Below the pieces are notes generated by a model. It ran no database searches, was not told the DNA's origin, and saw only the letters and a program-made list of their open reading frames with translations. Shown in pieces: positions 10,195-19,719 of a DNA stretch of 64,000 nt (positions within the stretch are counted from its first letter, which is position 1; every line of letters begins with the position of its first letter). This stretch comes from Dyella sp. S184 (GTDB taxonomy: Bacteria; Pseudomonadota; Gammaproteobacteria; Xanthomonadales; Rhodanobacteraceae), in NCBI RefSeq assembly GCF_009766065.1, contig NZ_LMUE01000012.1, forward strand, positions 62,001 to 126,000, in the 5' to 3' direction. The translations under genes were made by a program, and so were the position numbers.

Positions 10195-10237
10195 AGTGTG
10201 GAAGTCGCCCCGGAGCGTGTCAACTAGATACGTTGAC
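10195..10237 (-). promoter_or_regulatory. bioB promoter with overlapping palindrome
   Basis: On the minus strand TTGACA (10218-10223), 17 bases, then CACACT (10195-10200) form a plausible sigma-70 promoter with a weak -10. The -35 lies within the inverted repeat GTCAAC-N7-GTTGAC (10219-10237), and a further GTTGACG follows at 10243-10249. Such an overlap is expected of a repressor operator. The spacing differs from the usual BirA operator, so the regulator is unknown. Confidence 0.45.
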
Positions 10238-10316
10238 GAATGGTTGACGCGAACGGGAGCGCAGTTCAGCCATTACTATCCCGCTACCAATGCAACCTGA
10301 CATGGAGCGGATCGGC

Positions 10317-10523
10317 ATGAGTGAAGGACAAGGCAGCAGCGGCAACGTGCTCGCGGCCATCTGCAGTTTCTTTATCCCGGGATTAGGCCAGTTGGTGCAG
10401 GGGCGTTTGCTCAAGGCGATCGTCATGTTCGTGCTGGCTGCCCTACTGTGGATCATCCTGCTTGGCTGGCTGATCCATTTGTGGTCGATCCTCGACGCTG
10501 CGTTGTACAAGCCCGGACGCTGA
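10317..10523 (+). CDS. Small membrane protein, TM2/DUF5683-like
   Basis: 68 residues. After a short polar start it has a glycine-rich hydrophobic turn, SFFIPGLGQLVQGRLLKA, then a second hydrophobic stretch VMFVLAALLWIILLGWLIHLW, the pattern of small two-helix TM2-like inner-membrane proteins. Function unknown. It ends six bases before comF and reads in the same direction, so the two probably share a transcript. Start 10317 is chosen over 10290 because the N-terminus then matches the length of such proteins; no strong ribosome site separates them. Confidence 0.6.
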   Translation: MSEGQGSSGNVLAAICSFFIPGLGQLVQGRLLKAIVMFVLAALLWIILLGWLIHLWSILDAALYKPGR

Positions 10524-10529
10524 TAGGAG

Positions 10530-11252
10530 ATGCGCATGGATGCGCTGATAAAAACCTGGCGGCCGCTGCAACGCTTCGTGCTGCCGTGGCGTTGCCTGCT
10601 TTGTGCTGCTGCCGGCGGCCATGACATCGACCTGTGCGCCGATTGCGCGGCCGAGCTGCCACGCAACCGCAGCTGTTGTGCGCGCTGTGCGCTGCCGTTG
10701 GCAACACCGGCAGCGATGTGCGGCGAATGCCAGCGCCGTGCGCCACCGTGGTCCGCCGCATGGGCACCGTTCCGTTATGGCTGGCCGCTGGATCGACTGG
10801 AGTCACGCTACAAGTTCGGTGCCGATCTCGCCGCCGGCCGCGTGCTGTCGACGTTGTGGCAACGTGAACCTTGCCCGATCGACCTACCACAACTGCTGCT
10901 GACCGTGCCGCTGCATCGCAGCCGGTTGCGCCAGCGTGGCTACAACCAGGCACTGGAGCTGGCCCGTCCGCTGGTGCGCGAACTGGGTGTGCCGTTGCGT
11001 CACGACGTGCTGCAACGCCTGCGCCGCACCGATGCACAAACCGAACTCGATGCCATCGGCCGGCGCCGAAACGTACGCGGCGCATTCGCGATGCGCCAAG
11101 GCATCGAACTGCCAGCTCATATCGCGATTCTCGATGACGTGATGACCACCGGCGCCACCCTGGCCGAATGCGCCCGTGTACTCAAGCGCTCCGGTGTGCG
11201 ACGGGTGGATGTATGGGCGTTGGCGCGGGCGCCAAAGTCGAGAAACGAGTGA
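10530..11252 (+). CDS. comF: ComF family amidophosphoribosyltransferase-like protein
   Basis: 240 residues. The N-terminus carries paired cysteine motifs (CLLC, CADC, CARC, CGEC) forming a zinc-ribbon-like region, and the C-terminal half is a type I phosphoribosyltransferase fold with the PRPP loop IAILDDVMTTGATL near residue 200 and VPLHRSRLRQRGYNQ. ComF proteins are needed for natural DNA uptake in several bacteria; in many gammaproteobacteria the gene (gntX-like) sits beside biotin genes, as here where it is divergent from bioB. Exact biochemical role is unknown. Confidence 0.88.
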   Translation: MRMDALIKTWRPLQRFVLPWRCLLCAAAGGHDIDLCADCAAELPRNRSCCARCALPLATPAAMCGECQRRAPPWSAAWAPFRYGWPLDRLESRYKFGADLAAGRVLSTLWQREPCPIDLPQLLLTVPLHRSRLRQRGYNQALELARPLVRELGVPLRHDVLQRLRRTDAQTELDAIGRRRNVRGAFAMRQGIELPAHIAILDDVMTTGATLAECARVLKRSGVRRVDVWALARAPKSRNE

Positions 11253-11319
11253 AGAGGAGTGAGAAGTGAGTAAGAGCGTAGTGTTGCGATGACCCACTCG
11301 TTTCTCACTCCTCTTCACT
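11248..11319. repeat. Inverted repeat between convergent comF and ubiA
   Basis: An 18-base sequence, AGTGAAGAGGAGTGAGAA (11248-11265), recurs exactly inverted at 11302-11319, with 36 bases between. Both arms also adjoin GAGAAACGAGT, but on opposite sides of the shared core, as if they were offset copies of a purine-rich tandem unit. The left arm begins inside the end of comF. It could serve as a two-way terminator or be a dispersed intergenic element. Confidence 0.75.
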
Positions 11320-11331
11320 TACTGCTCGCTC

Positions 11332-12357
11332 TCAGCGCACCGCCAGCGCCAGCACGATGCCGATCCAGACCACCAGTCCCAGCCAGTTGTTGTGGCGGAA
11401 CGCGGCGAGGCAGGCATCGCGGGCGCGGGCGCGGATCAGCCACAGTTGGTAGCCGAACAGGCCCGCGGCGACGGCGAGGCTCAGCCAGTATGGCCAGCCC
11501 AGCGCCGCGCGCTGGCCGACAAACAGCATGGCCAGCACGAAGGTGCCCATCAGCACGCCGAGGATCGGCAGGTCGGCATCACCGAACAGGATCGCCGTGG
11601 ACTTGGCGCCAGCCTTGAGGTCGTCGTCGCGGTCGACCATCGCGTACTCGGTGTCGTAGACCACCGACCAGATAATGTTGCCGATGAACAGCAGCCAGCC
11701 CACCGGTGGCACTGCATTCGTCACCGCGGCGAACGCCATCGGAATCGACCAGCCGAAGGCGGCACCGAGCACCACCTGCGGCATATAGGTGTAGCGCTTG
11801 GTGAACGGATAGATCGCCGCCAGCGCGGCACCGGCGAAGGACAGCTCGATCGTCAGCCGGTTGGTGAACAGCACCAGCACGAAGGCGAATACCAGCAACG
11901 CGGCGAACACCAGCAGTGCCTCGCGCGGCGTGACCCGACCCGAGGCGATCGGCCGCCCGGCGGTGCGCGCGACCTGCGGGTCCAGCTTGCGGTCGGCAAA
12001 ATCGTTGATCGCGCAGCCGGCCGCACGCATCGCGAACACACCGAGGGTGAAGATGATCAGCGGCTTCCACGGCGGAAAATCACCGGCCGCCAGCCACAGC
12101 GCCCACCAGGTCGGCCACAGCAGCAGCAGCGCGCCGATCGGCCGGTCCATCCGGGTCAGCACCAGATAGTCCAGCGCCTTCGCGCGTCGGCTTGGCGGCA
12201 GTTTCTGCAGCAGCCAGTTCAGCACTCGCGTGGCGCGGGTCGAGCTATCGGCTGGCTGGACCGGCTTGGCAACGGGCTTCGCCGCACCGGGCCGGGGCCG
12301 GGCGGTGGGGGCGGCCGCGGTATTGCGTCGCTGGCGTTTGCGGGGAGGGGTGGCCAT
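11332..12357 (-). CDS. ubiA: 4-hydroxybenzoate octaprenyltransferase
   Basis: 341 residues, integral membrane prenyltransferase of ubiquinone synthesis that attaches the polyprenyl chain to 4-hydroxybenzoate. Both Asp-rich metal motifs are present: NDFADRKLD and DTEYAMVDRDDD, with eight or nine hydrophobic segments. The first 45 or so residues, rich in Pro, Ala, Arg and Lys, are an extra N-terminal tail not needed by the family. It follows ilvA by 96 bases on the same strand and could be read from the ilv transcript; no terminator is obvious between them. Confidence 0.93.
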   Translation of the reverse strand: MATPPRKRQRRNTAAAPTARPRPGAAKPVAKPVQPADSSTRATRVLNWLLQKLPPSRRAKALDYLVLTRMDRPIGALLLLWPTWWALWLAAGDFPPWKPLIIFTLGVFAMRAAGCAINDFADRKLDPQVARTAGRPIASGRVTPREALLVFAALLVFAFVLVLFTNRLTIELSFAGAALAAIYPFTKRYTYMPQVVLGAAFGWSIPMAFAAVTNAVPPVGWLLFIGNIIWSVVYDTEYAMVDRDDDLKAGAKSTAILFGDADLPILGVLMGTFVLAMLFVGQRAALGWPYWLSLAVAAGLFGYQLWLIRARARDACLAAFRHNNWLGLVVWIGIVLALAVR

Positions 12358-12453
12358 CCGCCGAGTTTAGCGTGGCCGCCACGCTCTGTTCGCGTGCTGG
12401 ATCACTTCAGCAGATGCAGCGTGATTGCTCCGGCCGGCATCGTGTCGTCCTGT

Positions 12454-14019
12454 TCACTGCCGCAGCAGCAGCCGGTAGGCGGGATGGTCGCTCTCGTCCC
12501 AATGCGGGTAGCCGAGTGCGGCCAGAAACGACGGCAGCAGGGCATGCTCATCAGGTGGCACTTGGATGCCGACCAGGATGCGGCCGTAATCGGCGCCGTG
12601 GTTGCGGTAGTGGAACAGGCTGATGTTCCAGTCCGGGTGCAGCTGGCCGAGGAAGTGGGTGAGCGCGCCGGGGCGCTCGGGGAATTCAAAACGGTAGAGC
12701 CGCTCATTTTGTGCCAGCGACAAGCGGCCGCCGATCATGTGGCGCAGGTGCAACTTGGCCAGCTCGTCGTCGGTGAGGTGGAGTACGTCGAAGGCCTGCT
12801 CGCGGAACGCGGCCGCCAGCGCCTCGCGTTCGTCGCGACTGGCAATCTGCACGCCGACGAAAATATGTGCGGAACTGGCATCGCCAATGCGGTAGTTGAA
12901 TTCGGTGATGCTGTGCCGCCCCAGGGTGGCGCAGAAGCGGCGGAAGCTGCCGCGTTCCTCCGGGATCGTCACTGCGAACACCGCCTCGCACTGCTCGCCG
13001 ACTTCGGCGCGTTCGGCGACGAAGCGCAGGCGGTCGAAATTCATGTTGGCGCCGGAAACGATCGCCACCAGCGCGCCGCCGCGGTTGCCGTGAGTAGCGA
13101 CATATTGCTTCAGCCCAGCCAGCGCCAGTGCGCCAGATGGCTCCGGCACGCTGCGAGTTTCCTGATAGATGTCGCGGATCGCCGCGCAGATCGCGTCGGT
13201 ATCCACCCGTAGCATCGCGTCCACATGCTGCTGGCATAGCGCGAAGGTGAGTGCACCGACCTGCTTCACCGCGGTACCGTCAGCGAACAGGCCGACTTCG
13301 TCCAGCGCCACGCGCGCGCCGCTTTCCAGCGCGCGCGCCATGGCGTCGGCATCGACTGCCTGCACGCCGACGATTTTCACCTCTGGCCGCAGCGCTTTGA
13401 TACACGCTGCCACGCCGGCCAACAGTCCGCCGCCACCGACCGGCACGAACACCGCATGCAGCGGTCCTGGATGCTGGCGCAGGATTTCCAGCGCTACGGT
13501 GCCCTGGCCAGCGATCACCGCCAGGTCGTCGAACGGGTGTACGAAGGTGGCGCCACGCTCGGCCTGCAGTTGCGTGGCCGCAGTCTGTGCATCGCTGTAG
13601 GAATCGCCAGCCAGCACGATCTCCACCATCGCGCCGCCGAGTCGGCGCACCGCCTCCACCTTTACCTGCGGCGCGGTCACTGGCATCACGATGGTGGCAT
13701 GGATGCCGAGTTTCGCCGCTGCCAGCGCCACACCCTGCGCGTGGTTACCGGCGGAAGCGGCGATCACGCCGCGCGCGCGTTGCGCCGGGTCCAGCTGCAC
13801 CATGCGGTTGTACGCGCCGCGCAGTTTGAACGAGAACACTGCCTGCTGGTCTTCACGCTTGAGCAGTACCGGCTGGCCGAGGCGAGCGCTGAGCAGCGGC
13901 GCGGGTTCCAGTGCCGACTCGTGCGCCACGTCGTAAACACGCGCGGCGCGGATCTGCGTCAGCAGATCGTCGCCTGCTACCGCATCGTCATCGGCAGCAG
14001 GCGCGGCGACTGCATTCAT
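12454..14019 (-). CDS. ilvA: Threonine ammonia-lyase, biosynthetic (IlvA)
   Basis: 521 residues, PLP enzyme converting threonine to 2-oxobutyrate, the first committed step to isoleucine. The PLP lysine is Lys65 in SFKLRGA; the loops [10 protein letters not shown] and [10 protein letters not shown] are present. From about residue 340 two ACT-like regulatory domains follow ([17 protein letters not shown] and [15 protein letters not shown]), typical of the isoleucine-inhibited form. Start 14019 overlaps the ilvM stop (ATGA). It is the last biosynthetic gene of the branched-chain block and uses the threonine made by thrC in the same block. Confidence 0.95.
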   Translation of the reverse strand: MNAVAAPAADDDAVAGDDLLTQIRAARVYDVAHESALEPAPLLSARLGQPVLLKREDQQAVFSFKLRGAYNRMVQLDPAQRARGVIAASAGNHAQGVALAAAKLGIHATIVMPVTAPQVKVEAVRRLGGAMVEIVLAGDSYSDAQTAATQLQAERGATFVHPFDDLAVIAGQGTVALEILRQHPGPLHAVFVPVGGGGLLAGVAACIKALRPEVKIVGVQAVDADAMARALESGARVALDEVGLFADGTAVKQVGALTFALCQQHVDAMLRVDTDAICAAIRDIYQETRSVPEPSGALALAGLKQYVATHGNRGGALVAIVSGANMNFDRLRFVAERAEVGEQCEAVFAVTIPEERGSFRRFCATLGRHSITEFNYRIGDASSAHIFVGVQIASRDEREALAAAFREQAFDVLHLTDDELAKLHLRHMIGGRLSLAQNERLYRFEFPERPGALTHFLGQLHPDWNISLFHYRNHGADYGRILVGIQVPPDEHALLPSFLAALGYPHWDESDHPAYRLLLRQ

Positions 14020-14264
14020 GCCGCGAGTGCCGTTGCCGGATGTGCCACCTGCAGCACGTCGACCAGCTTGCGCGTCTGCTGCAGGATCTGGCTGAGGCCG
14101 GCGTCGTCGCACTGCAGGCTCAGGGTCAGACGAGAGACGGCAGGATCATGCGTGGCGGCCACGGTCAGCGTGTCAATGTTGTAGCCGCGAGCGGCAAACA
14201 GCCCGGCCACGCGTACCAGTGCACCGGCTTCGTTCTGCAACAGGATGGACAGTGTGTGGTTCAT
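14016..14264 (-). CDS. ilvM: Acetolactate synthase small subunit, IlvM-type ACT protein
   Basis: 82 residues consisting of one ACT domain: [32 protein letters not shown] is cut here to its signature [14 protein letters not shown] and [10 protein letters not shown]. Such subunits activate the large subunit and mediate feedback control by valine or similar. The length equals E. coli IlvM rather than the longer IlvH/IlvN. It overlaps ilvA and is separated from ilvG by a 162-base gap that contains a large inverted repeat. Confidence 0.88.
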   Translation of the reverse strand: MNHTLSILLQNEAGALVRVAGLFAARGYNIDTLTVAATHDPAVSRLTLSLQCDDAGLSQILQQTRKLVDVLQVAHPATALAA

Positions 14265-14314
14265 GGCGAATGACTCCGGTAGTTGGTTCCTTTCCGGGAG
14301 GCAACCTCTTTGTT

Positions 14315-14384
14315 CGTCATTCCCGCGAAGGCGGGAATCGCTCTTGAGAGCGGTGGAGCGATTCCCGCCTTCGCGGGAATGACG
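14315..14384. repeat. Perfect 29-base inverted repeat between ilvG and ilvM
   Basis: The left arm (14315-14343) begins CGTCATTCCCGCGAAGGCGG and the right arm (14356-14384) is its exact reverse complement, with 12 bases between. Each arm is itself a near-palindrome of the ATTCCCGC-GAA-GGCGGGAAT type known as a dispersed intergenic repeat in several proteobacteria (compare the neisserial dRS3 family). In the ilv transcript it would form one long hairpin between the two acetolactate synthase subunit genes. Confidence 0.9.
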
Positions 14385-14426
14385 TCGTTGGAGGTTTCCA
14401 GGTCAGGCAAGGGAAAAATCAAAAGC

Positions 14427-16295
14427 TCAGAACATGTTCGAAGTGGCCGTCTCGCCCGTGGCCGCCACCGCACGCGAGGCAATGAACTCGCCGGTGATCA
14501 TCTGCGCGTAACTGGCGCCAGGACCGACCATCGGATACACGCCGGCATCCGGATCGATCATCACTTCGAGGAACGCCGGGCCATCGAACGCGAGGAACGC
14601 CGCGATCGTCGCCTCCAGATCCTCTGTGCGCTCCAGCCGTTGCGCCCAGGCGAAGCCGTCGGCCTGCGCGGCAAGCACGAAGTCCTTCTTGTGCAGGCTC
14701 TTGTCGGACGCGGCGAAGCGGCCCTTGAAGTACAGCTTCTGCCACTGCCGCACCATGCCGTCGCCGACGTTGTTGAGCACCACGACCTTGATCGGCAGGT
14801 TGTAGGTGGTGACGGTTTCCAGCTCTCCAAGGTTCATGCGGATGCTGCCGTCGCCATCGATGTCGATGACCAGCTTGTCGGGATGCGCGAACTGCGCACC
14901 GACCGCCGCCGGCAGTCCGAAACCCATCGTGCCCATCGAACCGGAAGTGAGCCAATGCCGCGGTGCGCGGAAGTCGAAGTATTGCGCCGCCCACATCTGG
15001 TGCTGACCTACGCCGGTGCTGATGATCGCGCGGCCATCAGTATGCCGGTTGATCGCTTCCAGCACGGCGTAGGGCTGGATCAGCGCAGTGCTGCGGTCAT
15101 AGTTCAGCGCATGTACGCGCTTCAGTTCGGCAACGTGCGCATGCCAGGCATCGAGCGAGGGCCGCAAACCATGCGCGCTGCCGTAACTGGTCAGGCGCTC
15201 CAGCGCGCGCACCAGCGGGCCGACATGATGCCAGTGCACCGATTTCACCTTGCCGATCTCGGCCGGATCGATGTCGATGTGTGCGATGAACTTCGCGCGC
15301 GGTGCGAACTTGTCCGGTACGCCGGCCACGCGGTCGTCGAAGCGCGCGCCCAGCGTCAGCACGAAGTCGCAATCCTCCACCGCGTAGTTTGCATACGCGG
15401 TGCCGTGCATGCCGAGCATGTGCAGGGCCAGTGGATCGGTGGTGTCGAACCCGCCCAGGCCCATCAAGGTGGTGGTCACCGGCAGCCCGAAGGTGTCGAC
15501 GAATGCACGCAATGCGGTTGCCGCACTGGCTGCGATCACGCCACCGCCGGCGTAGATCAGCGGACGTTTTGCCTGCATCAATGCAGTAAAGAAGGCGGCA
15601 CAGTCGGCATCGCTCAGTACCGACTGTTCCACTGCGCGCAGACGCGCGCGGTAGCCAGTCAGCGCCAGCTCGCCGGTGCCATGAAACTTCAGCGCGGTGT
15701 TCTGCACGTCCTTCGGCACGTCCACCACCACCGGGCCGGGACGACCGCTGCGGGCGAGGGTGAACGCGGTGCGCAGGGTCGCTTCCAGTTGCGCTGGATC
15801 GGTGATCAGGAACACATGCTTGGCGCAGGCACCCATGATGTTGCTGATCGGCGCTTCCTGGAACGCATCGCTGCCGATTGCCACCGTGCTCACCTGACCG
15901 CAGATCACGACCAGCGGGATCGAATCGGCCATCGAGTCGCGCACCGGCGTAACCATGTTGGTGGCGCCGGGGCCGGAGGTGACCACCGCCACGCCGACCT
16001 TGCCGGAGGCACGCGCGTAGCCCGCGGCCATGAAGCCCGCGCCCTGTTCGTTGGCCGGCACGATCAGCGGCATCGGCTCGTCGCCGTTGTCCTTCAGGTG
16101 TGTCGCGTTGTAGCGGAACACGGCGTCGTACACCGGCAGGATGGCGCCGCCGGAATAGCCGAACATCACTTCGACGCCTTCATCGGCGAATACCTGCACG
16201 ATCACGTCGGCACCACTCATCGCGTGGCCGGCAAGCGGATGGTGGTTGGCGGTGATCGGAGGTGCGGCGTCGGCTGTCAGCAATTGCGTTGTCAC
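14427..16295 (-). CDS. ilvG: Acetolactate synthase large subunit
   Basis: 622 residues, thiamine-diphosphate enzyme making acetolactate or acetohydroxybutyrate in valine, leucine and isoleucine synthesis. The catalytic Glu region is VMFGYSGGAILPVYDA, with PANEQGAGFMAAGYAR, the FAD-linked middle domain, and the TPP motif GDGSIRMNLGEL ending in VVLNN near residue 505. It is longer than average because of an N-terminal extension of about 25 residues. It begins with GTG, with AGGGA seven bases upstream. Confidence 0.95.
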   Translation of the reverse strand: MTTQLLTADAAPPITANHHPLAGHAMSGADVIVQVFADEGVEVMFGYSGGAILPVYDAVFRYNATHLKDNGDEPMPLIVPANEQGAGFMAAGYARASGKVGVAVVTSGPGATNMVTPVRDSMADSIPLVVICGQVSTVAIGSDAFQEAPISNIMGACAKHVFLITDPAQLEATLRTAFTLARSGRPGPVVVDVPKDVQNTALKFHGTGELALTGYRARLRAVEQSVLSDADCAAFFTALMQAKRPLIYAGGGVIAASAATALRAFVDTFGLPVTTTLMGLGGFDTTDPLALHMLGMHGTAYANYAVEDCDFVLTLGARFDDRVAGVPDKFAPRAKFIAHIDIDPAEIGKVKSVHWHHVGPLVRALERLTSYGSAHGLRPSLDAWHAHVAELKRVHALNYDRSTALIQPYAVLEAINRHTDGRAIISTGVGQHQMWAAQYFDFRAPRHWLTSGSMGTMGFGLPAAVGAQFAHPDKLVIDIDGDGSIRMNLGELETVTTYNLPIKVVVLNNVGDGMVRQWQKLYFKGRFAASDKSLHKKDFVLAAQADGFAWAQRLERTEDLEATIAAFLAFDGPAFLEVMIDPDAGVYPMVGPGASYAQMITGEFIASRAVAATGETATSNMF

Positions 16296-16401
16296 AATGG
16301 TTCCCTGGATGCGCCGGAGGTGCCGGCGGCTTGACGGAGATTCGGGCGGCGGACGTGGCGAGCGGAGTCGCCGCCAGTCCGATGCCGGAAGCGTCTAGTT
16401 G

Positions 16402-16743
16402 CTAGTTGCGGATCAATTCGTCTTCGGTGGCCGATCGTGCCGGCACGCCGTAGGTCGACACGATGCGCAAGTCCTGCGCGAGGGCCGAGAAGTTCTCCCA
16501 CGCGATGCCGTTGATGTCGGCATCACGGGTGAAACCGCGGGCCTCGTCGTCCTCGAAGCCCACATGACGCAGCTGACCGGCGTGTTCGGGCTGCCGGTTG
16601 ATCGAGAAGTTGAGCAGGTCGGTGCGCCACATCGCATACGTGCCCGCGACCACCGCTTGCGGCGGTTGGCCGAGTCGTGCGCTGTAGTCGGCGATCGAGG
16701 CCTCCAGGTCGGCAACAGCCAGGGCGATATGGAAACGTTTCAC
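16402..16743 (-). CDS. VOC (glyoxalase/dioxygenase-like) small protein in the ilv cluster
   Basis: 113 residues with a single vicinal-oxygen-chelate half: MKRFHIALAVADLEASIADY, RLGQPP, then RHVGFEDDEARG. It has His5 and a late Glu, but I cannot assign metal ligands with certainty. It begins with GTG behind a near-perfect AGGAGG, so it is actively translated. It lies between ilvC (70 bases upstream) and ilvG on the same strand, which implies co-expression with branched-chain synthesis. No known enzyme of that pathway has this fold, so its role is open. Confidence 0.8.
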   Translation of the reverse strand: MKRFHIALAVADLEASIADYSARLGQPPQAVVAGTYAMWRTDLLNFSINRQPEHAGQLRHVGFEDDEARGFTRDADINGIAWENFSALAQDLRIVSTYGVPARSATEDELIRN

Positions 16744-16813
16744 GGTTAACCTCCTCGTTCATGCATGGGGAAAGGCCGCCCGCCACGACTGGCGGGAAGC
16801 CTGTTGCCGGCTA

Positions 16814-17830
16814 TCAGCCGACCTTCTTCAGCGGTGTGGCTTCGGTCTTGGCAGCGGACGGCCGCAGCCACGGCATCTGCGCCCGCAGCTTCGCGCCGAC
16901 CACTTCGATCGGATGATCGAGATCGGCCTGCTTCAGGCGCTTGTAGTTCGGCAGGCCGGCGGCGTATTCGGCCGTCCAGTTGCGCGCGAAAGTGCCGTCC
17001 TGGATGTCGGTGAGGACTTCCTTCATGCGTGCCTTGGTGCCGGCGTCGACCACGCGCGGGCCGCTGACGTAGTCGCCGTACTGCGCGGTCTCGGAGACGA
17101 ATTCCAGCATCCGCTTGAGGCCGCCTTCGTAGAAAAGATCGACGATCAGCTTCAGCTCGTGCATCACTTCGTAGTAGGCGATCTCCGGCTGATAGCCGGC
17201 CTCGACCAGGGTCTCGAAACCCTTGATCACCAGCTCGCTGGCGCCGCCGCACAACACAGCCTGCTCGCCGAACAGGTCGGTCTCGGTCTCTTCCTTGAAG
17301 TCGGTCTTGATGATCATCGCGCGGCCACCACCGATGCCGTCGGCGTAGCCCTTGGTCTTCGCCTCGGCGTGGCCACTGACGTCCTGGTGCACCGCCCAGA
17401 TGCACGGCACACCGCGGCCACGCTCGTACTCGCTGCGCACCAGCGCGCCAGGACCCTTCGGGGCGACCAGGATCACGTCGATGTCGGCGCGCGGGGTGAT
17501 CTGCTTGAAGTGCACGTTGAAGCCATGCGCGAACAACAGCGCGGCGCCCGGCTTGATGTTCGGCTCGATCACTTCCTTGTACAGCGTCGGCTGCACCATG
17601 TCCGGGGTCAGCACCGCGACCAGGTCGGCGCCGCGCACGGCATGGGCTGGTTCGACAACGGCGAAGCCATCAGCCTCGGCGCGCTTCCAGGTCGGGCCGC
17701 CGGGGCGCAGGCCGACCACGACATCGAGGCCGGAGTCGCGCAGGTTCAGTGCGTGCGCGCGGCCCTGGCTGCCGTAGCCGAGCACGGCGATGCGGGATTT
17801 GGCGAGTGGGTTGGTGGTGGCGGTACTCAT
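16814..17830 (-). CDS. ilvC: Ketol-acid reductoisomerase (class I)
   Basis: 338 residues, the short class I form. It converts acetolactate to dihydroxyisovalerate with NADPH. The Rossmann motif is [15 protein letters not shown]; then [24 protein letters not shown], and the metal-binding helices with [12 protein letters not shown] and [12 protein letters not shown]. Its start overlaps the stop of ilvD (ATGA), so ilvD and ilvC are coupled. Confidence 0.96.
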   Translation of the reverse strand: MSTATTNPLAKSRIAVLGYGSQGRAHALNLRDSGLDVVVGLRPGGPTWKRAEADGFAVVEPAHAVRGADLVAVLTPDMVQPTLYKEVIEPNIKPGAALLFAHGFNVHFKQITPRADIDVILVAPKGPGALVRSEYERGRGVPCIWAVHQDVSGHAEAKTKGYADGIGGGRAMIIKTDFKEETETDLFGEQAVLCGGASELVIKGFETLVEAGYQPEIAYYEVMHELKLIVDLFYEGGLKRMLEFVSETAQYGDYVSGPRVVDAGTKARMKEVLTDIQDGTFARNWTAEYAAGLPNYKRLKQADLDHPIEVVGAKLRAQMPWLRPSAAKTEATPLKKVG

Positions 17831-19530
17831 GCGGCAACTCCTTCGGTGGTTTCGGTGTGGGTGTGCTTGGATGTGGCGGTAGCGGTAGGCAGCTGGGTGG
17901 TGGCGCCGTCGGAGGCGGAGCCGACCAGACGCGCGTACTTGGCCAGTGCGCCCTGGGTGACTTTCGGTTTGGGCGGCTGCCAGTTGGCACGGCGACTGGC
18001 CAGGTCGGCCGTGGTGCGCAGCTCGCGGTGTTCGGCATCGATCACCACGCGATCGCCCTCGCGCAGCAAGGCGATCGGGCCGCCACGCACCGCTTCCGGT
18101 GCGATGTGGCCGACCATGAAGCCGTGGGTGGCGCCGGAGAAACGGCCGTCGGTGATCAGTGCCACGTCGTTGCCGAGGCCACGACCGACCAGCGCCGCGG
18201 TGACGCCCAGCATCTCGCGCATGCCGGGGCCACCGGCGGGACCTTCGTTGCGGATCACGATGACGTCGCCGGCGTGGATGCGGTCGCCCTGTACGGCGGC
18301 GAAGGCTTCTTCCTCACTCTCGAACACGCGCGCGCTGCCTTCGAAGTGGCCACTCTTGCCGGCGAGCTTGAGGATGCAGCCTTCCGGCGCGAGGTTGCCG
18401 TACAGGATCGAGTAGCCGCCGCGCGGTTTCAGCGGCCGGTTGACCGGATGCACCACGTCCTGTGTCTCGGCGCGTGGTGCGGCCGCCGCTTCGGCGAACA
18501 GGCTGCGACCCGTGACGGTGGGTGCATCGTCCAGCATGCCGGCGGCGATCAGCTCTTGTGCCACCCGCGCGCTGCCGCCGGCGCCGAACAGTTCGACTGC
18601 GGTATAGCGACCAGCTGGCAGCAGGTCGGCGATCACCGGCGTGTGCACCGAGGCGGGCTCGAAATCTTCCAGCGCCCACTCGACGCCGGCCTCGCGTGCG
18701 ATCGCCAGCAGGTGCAGCACCGCGTTGGTGGAGCCGGCGGTAGCGGCGACCATGCGGGCGGCGTTGCGGAACGAGGTACGCGTCAGCATGTCGCGTGGCG
18801 TGCGCTCGACCTTCAGGCATTCCATCACCAGCTCACCGCAGCGATAGGCGGCGGCGCCCTTGGCCGGATGGGTGGCGGGGATGTCGTTGTAGCCCATCGG
18901 CGACAGGCCCAGCGTGGTCAGCACCATCGCCATCGTGTTGGCGGTGAACTGGCCACCGCAGGCGCCGGCACCGGGGCAGGCATCGCGCTCGACTGCGCTC
19001 AGTTCCTCGTCGTCGATCTTGCCGGCGCCATGCGCACCGACGGCCTCGAATACTTGCTGGATGGTGATCGGATGATTGTCGTGCGTGCCGTGCGCGATGC
19101 TGCCGCCGTACAGCGCGACGCCGGGGATGTTCAGCCGTGCCAGCGCCATCGCTGCGGCCGGAATGGTCTTGTCGCAGCCACACAGCACCACCATCGCGTC
19201 GAGGCAGTGGCCGTCCACCGCCAGCTCGATTGAGTCGGTAATCACCTCGCGGCTGATCAGCGAGGCACGCATGCCCGGCGTACCCATCGCGATGCCGTCG
19301 GTAACGGCGATCGTGTTGAATTCGATCGGCGTGCCACCGGCGGCGCGGATGCCGGCTGCGGCTTCGACCGCCAGCTCGCGCAGGTTGAGGTTGCACGGGC
19401 TCACGTTCGACCAGGTGTGCACCACCGCGACCAGCGGCCGGGCAATCGCCGCGTCGTCCAGTCCGGTGGCGCGCAGCATCGCGCGGGCGGGGGCGCGGTC
19501 GGGGCCGCTCTTGATCAGGTCACTGCGCAT
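17827..19530 (-). CDS. ilvD: Dihydroxy-acid dehydratase
   Basis: 567 residues, iron-sulfur dehydratase acting after IlvC. Cluster cysteines are in [19 protein letters not shown] and [15 protein letters not shown]; the C-terminal part has [25 protein letters not shown] 19530 gives the family N-terminus [18 protein letters not shown]. It lies 189 bases downstream of leuB, the largest gap within the leu-ilv block; I see no leader peptide or strong terminator there, so an internal promoter is possible but not shown. Confidence 0.95.
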   Translation of the reverse strand: MRSDLIKSGPDRAPARAMLRATGLDDAAIARPLVAVVHTWSNVSPCNLNLRELAVEAAAGIRAAGGTPIEFNTIAVTDGIAMGTPGMRASLISREVITDSIELAVDGHCLDAMVVLCGCDKTIPAAAMALARLNIPGVALYGGSIAHGTHDNHPITIQQVFEAVGAHGAGKIDDEELSAVERDACPGAGACGGQFTANTMAMVLTTLGLSPMGYNDIPATHPAKGAAAYRCGELVMECLKVERTPRDMLTRTSFRNAARMVAATAGSTNAVLHLLAIAREAGVEWALEDFEPASVHTPVIADLLPAGRYTAVELFGAGGSARVAQELIAAGMLDDAPTVTGRSLFAEAAAAPRAETQDVVHPVNRPLKPRGGYSILYGNLAPEGCILKLAGKSGHFEGSARVFESEEEAFAAVQGDRIHAGDVIVIRNEGPAGGPGMREMLGVTAALVGRGLGNDVALITDGRFSGATHGFMVGHIAPEAVRGGPIALLREGDRVVIDAEHRELRTTADLASRRANWQPPKPKVTQGALAKYARLVGSASDGATTQLPTATATSKHTHTETTEGVAA

Positions 19531-19719
19531 GGGTGTTCCGGTGAGTTGGCAAGAAAAAGCGTCCCCTGCGTGCAAAGGGGGTTGGCGAAGCGGATGGGAA
19601 CGTGCGCGTTGGGAACGCGCGGAGGGCATCCGGTGCCGGAAGCACGCGGGGGACGGCAGAAAATACGGACACGTCCATGTGGCCGTTGGGAAAGTGTTGA
19701 GAAGAGCCGGAGCTCTGCA

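Noticed and set aside
19531..19719. Possible further attenuator between leuB and ilvD
   Set aside because: A CCCC/GGGG stem with five T exists on the minus strand, but its stem is only four pairs and no frame rich in Leu, Val or Ile codons precedes it.
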